Assembly (NCBI GenBank): GCA_018830405.1
Contig: JAHJSF010000077.1
Span: 1 to 8,127 of the forward strand
Length of the DNA: 8,127 bases
Source: Nitrospinota bacterium
Lineage (GTDB): Bacteria; Nitrospinota; Nitrospinia; UBA9942; JAHJSF01
Direction of reading: 5' to 3'
Positions 1 through 4,898 of the stretch are shown here, one piece after another (position 1 is the stretch's first letter; every line of letters begins with the position of its first letter). The notes beneath the pieces were generated by a model. The model worked only from the letters and a program-made list of their open reading frames with translations, searched no databases and was not told the DNA's origin. Both the position numbers and the translations under genes were made by a program.

Positions 1-68
1 TAATCGTCTGTTTTTTCCCATCCGTAAATCATACCGATTTTTTACCCCTTTTAAAAGCTCTTTTCTCT

Positions 69-647
69 TTGTTTAATAACACGTTATACCCCATAAAGTT
101 CATCATTTTACCCACACTAAGACGCGATGAGCCAGATATAGAGACCAAAGATAATGAAGCCTCTGTTGAAGAAATTCCTACCGAAGAAGTAGAAGAAAAA
201 ACAGAACTCGAAAAGGCGGTTGAAGAATCAAAGAAAAACTACGACCTCTACCTGAGACAATGTGCCGAATTCGAGAACTATCGAAAACGGACAATCAAAG
301 AGGGGGAAGAAAAAAGGAAATTCTATAATGAGAATCTAATCAGAGAGATTCTCCCTGTCCTCGATAACCTCGAAAGGGCTCTCAAAAGCGCCGAAGAAGG
401 GGCAGACTTTAAGGCCCTCTTGGAAGGGATTAAAATGACCTCAAACCAACTGGAGGCTCTCCTCAAAAAAGAGGGGGTAGAAGAGATAGAGGCCAAAGGG
501 AAAGAGTTTGACCCGAACAAACATGAAGCGGTTCAGATGATTGAATCTGAAGAACACCCCGAGAACAGCGTCGCCGAAGAGTATGAGAAAGGGTATACGC
601 TGAATGGGAGAACTATAAGGCCTTCAAAGGTAGTTGTTACTAAATAA
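69..647 (+). CDS. grpE: Orphan GrpE nucleotide exchange factor, uncertain 5' end
   Basis: GrpE is the cytosolic exchange factor that opens the DnaK nucleotide pocket so that ADP leaves. From the TTG at 69 the protein is 192 aa. An acidic stretch (about residues 24-48) leads into the long dimerisation helix (about 49-110) with the family motif FENYRKR (68-74), and then the C-terminal beta domain. The GrpE signature is complete: FDPNKHEAV (147-155, His152), 19 residues, then GY and IRPSKVVV (183-190) at the extreme end. The start is doubtful. No Shine-Dalgarno precedes the TTG, the first 19 or so residues are hydrophobic and unlike GrpE, and the frame is open back to base 3. An ATG at 127 would give a GrpE-like MSQI start but is one base out of frame. 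There is no dnaK or dnaJ beside it. GrpE identity is firm; the start and whether it is expressed are not. Confidence 0.88.
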   Translation: MFNNTLYPIKFIILPTLRRDEPDIETKDNEASVEEIPTEEVEEKTELEKAVEESKKNYDLYLRQCAEFENYRKRTIKEGEEKRKFYNENLIREILPVLDNLERALKSAEEGADFKALLEGIKMTSNQLEALLKKEGVEEIEAKGKEFDPNKHEAVQMIESEEHPENSVAEEYEKGYTLNGRTIRPSKVVVTK

Positions 648-662
648 TTATCTTAACCGCTT

Positions 663-693
663 ATAGCAACTCTTTGTATTTCATGCTATTTTG
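663..693 (+). terminator. Weak hairpin with T-rich tail after orphan grpE
   Basis: ATAGCA (663-668) can pair with TGCTAT (684-689) across a 15-base loop, followed by TTTG. The stem is short and AT-rich, so this is at best a weak intrinsic terminator for the gene ending at 647. Confidence 0.2.
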
Positions 694-735
694 TATGTGT
701 TCCTTTAGTTGAGAGAATATTTTAATCATATCCTC

Positions 736-741
736 AAGGAG
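736..741 (+). promoter_or_regulatory. Shine-Dalgarno that sets the TTG start of the RNase H gene
   Basis: AAGGAG lies 8 bases before the TTG at 750. Because no ATG or GTG fits the RNase H fold start, this site decides in favour of the TTG. Confidence 0.7.
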
Positions 742-749
742 AGTCTCTT

Positions 750-1196
750 TTGGCCAACTGTTGCAAAATAGTTTCTGATGCGTGTTGCCACATTAATAAT
801 GCACACATTAAGGGGAGGGTTGGCTACGGAAGTTCGGCCTGTGGAGCATTAATTATCGACGACCAAGGAAATGAGCACGAATTCTCAAAATATTTAGGTG
901 AAAAGACTGTTCTGGAAGCAGAATTTGAGGGACTTATCTTTGCACTTGATAAAGCTGTAGAGGTTCTGCCAAGAGATAAACCAATAGAAGTTTGTTTGGA
1001 TAGTAAGTTAGTAGTAGGTTGGATGAACAAAAAGTTCAAAATGACAAAAGAACACATTAAACCCCTATTCGATGAGGCAAATAAGCTCGCTTCAAGATTC
1101 AAACTAGTGACTTTTGTACACCACTCTAGAGACAATGCTCTAGCAAAAAGAGCAGACCATATCGCAAAAAAAGAATATAAGAAATACAATCCATAA
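750..1196 (+). CDS. Small RNase HI-type ribonuclease
   Basis: Probable cytosolic ribonuclease H, cutting the RNA strand of RNA/DNA hybrids with two metal ions. The 148-aa protein is one RNase H domain. The four expected acidic residues appear in order: Asp10 in VSDACC, Glu58 in LEAEFEGL, Asp84 in CLDSKLVVGW, and Asp136 in KRADHIAKK. His124/His125 and Asn129 (HHSRDNALA) match the loop before the last Asp. The segment between the first Asp and the second strand is longer and richer in Cys and His (C4, C5, C12, C13, H14) than the usual DGAS-type N-terminus. The TTG start has a Shine-Dalgarno 8 bases upstream. The gap to the GrpE gene is 102 bases, so its own promoter is likely, though I cannot pick one with confidence. 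It could be an RNase H-like domain protein with other nucleic-acid duties; the complete catalytic set favours active RNase H. Confidence 0.85.
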   Translation: MANCCKIVSDACCHINNAHIKGRVGYGSSACGALIIDDQGNEHEFSKYLGEKTVLEAEFEGLIFALDKAVEVLPRDKPIEVCLDSKLVVGWMNKKFKMTKEHIKPLFDEANKLASRFKLVTFVHHSRDNALAKRADHIAKKEYKKYNP

Positions 1197-1235
1197 AATT
1201 CTTTTACTGAAATTAAATCCATATCTTTGTTTCTC

Positions 1236-1367
1236 CCGCCGTCTCATTTTTAGGATTGAAATAGGTTGGTTTAGGGAACAAGCCTAAAACTGTTTGAGCG
1301 AAGCGAGTTTTTTAGGCGCCGAGACCAACCGCAATTTCAAGCCGTAAAAAAAATGAGCAGGCGGCGG
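1236..1367. repeat. Long imperfect palindrome (REP/MITE-like)
   Basis: The outer ends CCGCCG (1236-1241) and CGGCGG (1362-1367) pair. The pairing continues inward with mismatches: CTCATTTTT with AAAAATGAG, TTGAAAT with the rc of AATTTCAA, and GGTTGG with CCAACC. An inner hairpin sits in the middle: GCCTAAAACT (1282-1291) with AGTTTTTTAGGC (1306-1317), around a GAGCGAAGCG loop. No coding frame fits. The region lies between two convergent genes, where such elements often settle, and could fold in transcripts of either strand. Confidence 0.7.
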
Positions 1368-1369
1368 TT

Positions 1370-1412
1370 TCTTTGCTTCGTTTCTTGTCCGCACAAGAAA
1401 TGAAGAAGAAAG
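1370..1412. repeat. Hairpin repeat next to the long palindrome
   Basis: TTTCTTGT (1381-1388) and ACAAGAAA (1393-1400) form a perfect 8-bp stem with loop CCGC. Flanking CTTTGCTTCG and TGAAGAAGAAAG extend it imperfectly. It looks like a dispersed REP-type hairpin, abutting the preceding palindrome. Confidence 0.6.
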
Positions 1413-1415
1413 TAG

Positions 1416-1449
1416 ATTCCTGGATTCCCGCTTCCGCGGGAATGACAGA
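1416..1449. repeat. Short palindromic repeat, CTGGATTCCCGC type
   Basis: ATTCCCGC (1424-1431) and GCGGGAAT (1436-1443) form a perfect 8-bp stem with loop TTCC, flanked by CTGG and GACA. From memory, this flank-stem pattern belongs to a dispersed palindrome seen in many unrelated bacteria. A diverged relative lies at 1508-1539. Confidence 0.65.
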
Positions 1450-1460
1450 GAAATAGTTAT

Positions 1461-1490
1461 CTGTGTATATCTGCGTTTATCCGTGGTTAA
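1461..1490. repeat. Three degenerate 10-bp tandem units
   Basis: CTGTGTATAT, CTGCGTTTAT and CCGTGGTTAA follow each other with an exact 10-base step. The unit resembles the ATCTGTGT-type interspersed repeat found in many bacterial intergenic regions. Function unknown. Confidence 0.5.
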
Positions 1491-1507
1491 TTATTTCTTT
1501 AATAAAA

Positions 1508-1539
1508 GCTGGATTACCTGATCAAGCCGGGTAATGACA
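1508..1539. repeat. Diverged palindromic repeat overlapping the glycosylase 3' end
   Basis: GCTGGATTACC...GGTAATGACA repeats the flanks and stem layout of the repeat at 1416-1449. The stem is ATTACC (1513-1518) with GGTAAT. Compared with the other copy, one C:G pair has become A:T on both sides, a compensated change. The final codons and stop of the minus-strand glycosylase gene (stop at 1522-1524) lie inside it. Confidence 0.55.
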
Positions 1540-2169
1540 AATAGAACTAAGCGGACACCCCTCACAGATCGGTTTCTTCCGGCAATGCTCCTTGGCCAAC
1601 CTAACTATCAGGGCATGGTATTCATTGTAGAGCTGTGCCTCCTGCGGTAGTGATTCAATAAAAACTTTCTGCAAGGCATCATAGGAAATATCTTCTTTAG
1701 CAATACCAAGTCTAACAAATATTCTCTTGGTGTAGGTGTCTATGACAAAGGTGGGGATGTTGCCTGCGTAGAGAAGGATAGAATCGGCCGTCTCCGGCCC
1801 AACACCTTTTACACTTAAAAGTATTTCCCTGATATTATCTTTCTCGGCAAAGAAGGTTTCGAGAGAGCCCCCATAATTGTCAGAAATAAAAGAGATAAAG
1901 GATTTGAGGCGTTTGGCCTTGATATTGAAATAACCGGATGGGCGGATAAGTTGGGCCAGTCTTTCTTCCTCAATATCCATTAACCCTTTAAGGTCAATCA
2001 GCCCCTCTCTTTTGAGGTTGTCTATCGCCTTCTCGACATTAGTCCAGGCGGTATTCTGGGTAAGGATGGCCCCGATACAGGTTTCCAAAGGTGAATCGGA
2101 AGGCCACCAATGCTGCTCACCAAAAGCCGCAAAGAGGCTATTATAGACGGCCAAGATTTTATTCTTCAT
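1522..2169 (-). CDS. HhH-GPD DNA glycosylase, endonuclease III-related (MagIII-like)
   Basis: Probable base-excision DNA glycosylase removing damaged (perhaps alkylated) bases. The 215-aa start at 2169 is chosen because its ATG overlaps the upstream stop codon (ATGA). An ATG at 2217 would overlap that gene by 52 bases. Visible parts: ILTQNTAWTNVEKAI (about 35-49, typical of the COG2231 endonuclease III-related group), the helix-hairpin-helix VKGVGPETA (120-128), catalytic Asp144 in VIDTYTKR, and four Cys (196, 202, 205, 211), probably a [4Fe-4S] cluster. The lysine that gives endonuclease III its AP-lyase activity is Glu126 here, and it lies 18 residues before the Asp as in Nth. This predicts a monofunctional glycosylase, as in MagIII. 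The cluster spacing is Cx5Cx2Cx5C rather than the Cx6Cx2Cx5C of E. coli Nth. The last residues are encoded in a dispersed repeat. Substrate is inference. Confidence 0.88.
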   Translation of the reverse strand: MKNKILAVYNSLFAAFGEQHWWPSDSPLETCIGAILTQNTAWTNVEKAIDNLKREGLIDLKGLMDIEEERLAQLIRPSGYFNIKAKRLKSFISFISDNYGGSLETFFAEKDNIREILLSVKGVGPETADSILLYAGNIPTFVIDTYTKRIFVRLGIAKEDISYDALQKVFIESLPQEAQLYNEYHALIVRLAKEHCRKKPICEGCPLSSICHYPA

Positions 2170-2915
2170 AGGTGGATATTGAGCATATCGCTCCCCCCGA
2201 TTACCTCCCCGGGCCATCTCTTCTTTATCTCGACCAGCGGATTAGAGGCATCACACGAAGGATAGAGATGGTAGATAACCAGCTTTTTACAATTAGTCTC
2301 TTCGGCTATCCTGACAACTTCTGAGGGAGTAAGGTGACCCGCCACCCCTTTATTATCGGGGAGGGAACATTCGAGAAGAAGAAGGTCGGCATCTTTGGCT
2401 ATGTTAACAATCCCTTGGCAATATCCCGTATCTCCTGAGATAACTATCTTTTTATTAGCTGTATTAATGGCAAAGGCGACACTCTCTTGGGAGTGGTTGG
2501 TTTTGACGGTTGAGATTCTTAAATCATCTATAGTAAAAGTCTCTCCAACCTTTTCAGAGATGTCGATAGAAAAACTTTGCGGCTCTATCCAACTCCCATA
2601 AACTCCTCGAAGCTTATTGTAAAAATCGATAAACCCTTCTCCACCGACTATCTTAAGCGGTTTGGTACGAAGCATCTCGGGAGATTTGGAGGCAAAGAGG
2701 AGAGAGACCAGTTCGGCTGTATGATCCGGGTGTATATGGGTAAAAAGGAGGGTATCTATATCGTTACAGGTTAGACCAATCTTCAGAAGTTTATGAAGGA
2801 TCCCCAAACCACAATCAACCAGGACATTGTTTGCTCCGCTCTTTAACAGAATAGAGGGTCCTCCACGCTTCAGTGAAGGAACCCCTGTTCCGGAACCGAT
2901 TAAAATTAGTTCCAT
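2166..2915 (-). CDS. RNase Z-like metallo-beta-lactamase-fold hydrolase
   Basis: A 249-aa single-domain, soluble metallo-beta-lactamase-fold protein of the RNase Z/arylsulfatase-like branch (COG1234-like). It opens with ELILIGSGTGVPS and VDCG (33-36). The metal ligands are visible: THIHPDHTAE with His60, His62, Asp64 and His65; His141; Asp162 in SGDTGY; and His216 in IYHLYP. GHLTPSEV (193-200, His194) resembles the histidine motif near the active site in RNase Z-type enzymes. The long flexible arm of tRNA-processing RNase Z is not obvious, so substrate cannot be assigned; phosphodiester or other ester hydrolysis is possible. The ATG at 2915 has a moderate GGGGAT about 5 bases upstream. It is the first gene of a two-gene unit with the glycosylase, joined by a TGA/ATG overlap. 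Confidence 0.85.
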   Translation of the reverse strand: MELILIGSGTGVPSLKRGGPSILLKSGANNVLVDCGLGILHKLLKIGLTCNDIDTLLFTHIHPDHTAELVSLLFASKSPEMLRTKPLKIVGGEGFIDFYNKLRGVYGSWIEPQSFSIDISEKVGETFTIDDLRISTVKTNHSQESVAFAINTANKKIVISGDTGYCQGIVNIAKDADLLLLECSLPDNKGVAGHLTPSEVVRIAEETNCKKLVIYHLYPSCDASNPLVEIKKRWPGEVIGGSDMLNIHL

Positions 2916-2931
2916 AAAATATCCCCGTGTT

Positions 2932-3113
2932 TAGTTGCCTAATTCTGCGTCAGTATCAAGAGCGAAAATTTGGCGCGACCGGCGCGAAGACAACCGTAGC
3001 ACAACCCCCTTATTCCCCCTTAACAAAGGGGGATAGGGGGTTGTATAGCGAGGAGTGACGACAAAGCCCGGCGTGTCAAAGAACGGTCGGCTACAGCAAG
3101 ATTTAGGCAATTA
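2932..3113. repeat. Composite inverted repeat between dnaJ and the hydrolase gene
   Basis: The outer arms are TAGTTGCCTAATTCTGC (2932-2948) and GCAAGATTTAGGCAATTA (3096-3113), inverted with a few mismatches. At the centre is a G/C-tract palindrome (3001-3044). The material between is only weakly complementary. With nearly symmetrical arms of about 70 bases around the central hairpin, this may be one MITE-like element with a second palindrome at its middle. Confidence 0.45.
3001..3044. repeat. Central C-tract/G-tract palindrome
   Basis: ACAACCCCC, a short spacer and CCCCCTT (3001-3021) pair with AAAGGGGG and GGGGGTTGT (3026-3044), giving a long stable stem with one or two bulges and a small AACA-type loop. 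This belongs to a widely dispersed palindrome type (from memory). It has no T tract on either side, so it is not a standard intrinsic terminator. It could still slow transcription from dnaJ into the hydrolase gene or protect the 3' end of the operon mRNA. Confidence 0.7.
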
Positions 3114-3128
3114 AGCACTCCTTTTTAA

Positions 3129-4217
3129 CTACTTTTTCAATTTATCGAAAAACCCCTTTATGGTCGACTTTACATGGTCGCCTGATATCTCGGCCAGCTC
3201 TAGGAGAAGTTCTTTTTCCCTCTTGCTCGGATTCTTAGGCGTAGCTATATGAACCGTAACCAACTGGCTCCCCCGTCCAAAGCCTTTGATATGAGGAATT
3301 CCTCTCCCCTCAAGCCTAAAGGTCTTGCCGGTTTGGGTTCCGGACGGGATCGAAAGTTCTTCCTCTCCATCGAGGGTGGGTATCTTTATATCCGCCCCTA
3401 AAACGGCCTGAGGGAAACTGATTAGAATATCACAGGTAATATCGTTACCGCTTCGTTTGAAGATATTGTGTTCTTTGACATGGATGACAACATAGAGATC
3501 CCCCGGAGAACCTCCTTGATTTCCTCCATCCCCCTCGCCCCTGAGGCGAAGGGTGGAACCTTTTTCTACACCGGCCGGGATCTTAACCGATACAGTCTTC
3601 TTCTCTTTAATCCGCCCTGTTCCCTTACACGGTTTACAAAATTCTTTAATGATAGAACCCTTGCCGTGACACTTGGGGCAGGTGGTACTCATACTGAAGA
3701 AACCTTGCGATCGGACAACCTGGCCAGAACCGCCGCAGGTAGAACACCTCTCGGGTTTGGTTCCCTCTTTGGCCCCCGTCCCGTGGCAGACCGAACAGTC
3801 TATTCCCCGGTCAAAGGTTATCTTTTTATCGGCACCTTCAACAACGTCCTCAAAATCTATCTCTATATCATACCTAAGGTCATTGCCCGGATTTCCCCTC
3901 TGCCGGCCCTGACTTCTCCCCCCAAAACCAAAAAAATCTTCAAAGGCGGAGAATATATCTTCAAACCCGGAGAAGCCTGAGAACCCGCTCCCTTTAAGAC
4001 CTTCATGGCCGTAATTATCGTATATCTGCCTCTTCTCTAGGTCTCTCAGAACCTCATAGGCCTCGGCTGCCTCTTTAAACTTCTCCTCGGCATCCTTATT
4101 GTTTTCATTTCTATCGGGGTGGTACTTCATGGCAATCTGCCGATAGGACTTCTTTAACTCCGCTTCAGTGACATTTTTGGTGACACACAGAATCTCGTAA
4201 TAACACCTTTTAACCAT
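3129..4217 (-). CDS. dnaJ: Chaperone DnaJ (Hsp40, type I)
   Basis: Cytosolic co-chaperone that hands unfolded substrates to DnaK and triggers its ATP hydrolysis. The 362-aa protein has full type I layout: J domain (1-70) with HPD at 33-35; Gly/Phe-rich linker (about 72-110); a zinc region with four CxxCxGxG motifs starting at Cys141, Cys158, Cys180 and Cys194; then the two beta-sandwich substrate domains (about 205-345). Residue 5 and residue 11 are both Cys (KRCYYEILCV), where the family usually has Asp and Gly (KRDYYEVLGV). The HPD loop is intact, so activity is expected. The ATG at 4217 lies 5 bases after the grpE stop with GGGGG just upstream, so translation probably depends partly on the upstream gene. 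It is the last gene of dnaK-grpE-dnaJ. Confidence 0.97.
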   Translation of the reverse strand: MVKRCYYEILCVTKNVTEAELKKSYRQIAMKYHPDRNENNKDAEEKFKEAAEAYEVLRDLEKRQIYDNYGHEGLKGSGFSGFSGFEDIFSAFEDFFGFGGRSQGRQRGNPGNDLRYDIEIDFEDVVEGADKKITFDRGIDCSVCHGTGAKEGTKPERCSTCGGSGQVVRSQGFFSMSTTCPKCHGKGSIIKEFCKPCKGTGRIKEKKTVSVKIPAGVEKGSTLRLRGEGDGGNQGGSPGDLYVVIHVKEHNIFKRSGNDITCDILISFPQAVLGADIKIPTLDGEEELSIPSGTQTGKTFRLEGRGIPHIKGFGRGSQLVTVHIATPKNPSKREKELLLELAEISGDHVKSTIKGFFDKLKK

Positions 4218-4222
4218 AGCCC

Positions 4223-4852
4223 CTATTGATCTCCCCCCCTAAAGACAGCTACCTTTACCTTGGCCGCCCTCAAGAGACGATCCCCTATCCGATACCCCTT
4301 CTCAAGCTCTGCCAGAACGAGGTTATCTTTAGCCTTATCCGAAACCTCCTCCGCCATTATGGCCTCGCTTATATTTGGGTCAAATGTCATCCCCTCGGTT
4401 TCAATATGTTCAACCCCATGAGAGAGCATGCAGTCCCAAAACATATTACGAACCATATTGATTCCAGCGGATATCGAATCACTCCTATCTGCGGGGATGG
4501 CATCAACGGCTCTGTCTAAGTTGTTGGCAAAGGAGAGAAATGAGGAGAGAACCTCCCCCTTAATCTTCTCCCCCCTGGCCATAAAATCATTCTCCAGCCT
4601 CTTACGGAAGGCGTCATTCTCGGCCAGCTTTTCCTTGTAGGCAACGATGTACTCCTTCAGCTTGGCCTCGCTCTCTTCGGCATTCTTCTTCAGCTCAGCG
4701 ATATAAGAAGGAAGCCTATCCTCCGGCTTTTCTCCCCCTTCTGAATCATTTGGGATATCACCATCGACAGATATCCTCTTATCATTAACCTTAAAGGAGG
4801 AGGCATCGCCCCCCCCTTTAGGAGTTTCCTCTTTAATCTCTTTTTTACTCAT
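4223..4852 (-). CDS. grpE: Operon GrpE, divergent nucleotide exchange factor
   Basis: Second GrpE of the window, 209 aa, placed between dnaK and dnaJ. The layout is a Gly/Asp/Lys-rich disordered N-terminus (1-47), the long helix (about 48-115, containing AFRKRLEND at 81-89 in place of FENYRKR), and the C-terminal beta wing. The signature is recognisable but imperfect. FDPNISEAI (157-165) has Ser162 where the family has His or Met; then 20 residues, GY (186-187) and LLRAAKVKVAV (193-203). A short charged tail RGGDQ follows. It is clearly different from the orphan copy at 69-647, which matches the signature fully. The ATG at 4852 has AGAGGG about 2-3 bases upstream, a rather tight spacing, and lies 46 bases after the dnaK stop. 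Co-transcription makes it the likely partner of this DnaK. Confidence 0.95.
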   Translation of the reverse strand: MSKKEIKEETPKGGGDASSFKVNDKRISVDGDIPNDSEGGEKPEDRLPSYIAELKKNAEESEAKLKEYIVAYKEKLAENDAFRKRLENDFMARGEKIKGEVLSSFLSFANNLDRAVDAIPADRSDSISAGINMVRNMFWDCMLSHGVEHIETEGMTFDPNISEAIMAEEVSDKAKDNLVLAELEKGYRIGDRLLRAAKVKVAVFRGGDQ

Positions 4853-4898
4853 ATCCCTCTAAAATCTGATGATACAAAATTTGGTCAACACTATAAGA

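Noticed and set aside
824-1222. 132-codon minus-strand frame opposite the RNase H gene
   Set aside because: It is antisense to a gene with all four catalytic residues, has no ribosome site and resembles no family I know.
1236-1540. CRISPR array
   Set aside because: The repeats are different palindromes, not identical direct repeats with uniform spacers.
2170-2217. Upstream ATG for the glycosylase (16 extra residues)
   Set aside because: The extra residues are encoded by the overlapping hydrolase gene end; the ATG at 2169 gives a 4-base overlap and a normal family N-terminus.
3111-3120. TTAAGCACTC near the dnaJ end, again CIRCE-like
   Set aside because: It has an extra base, no inverted partner, and lies downstream of the operon.
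3468-3980. 170-codon plus-strand frame opposite dnaJ
   Set aside because: It is antisense to the zinc and G/F regions of DnaJ, with no recognisable domain.
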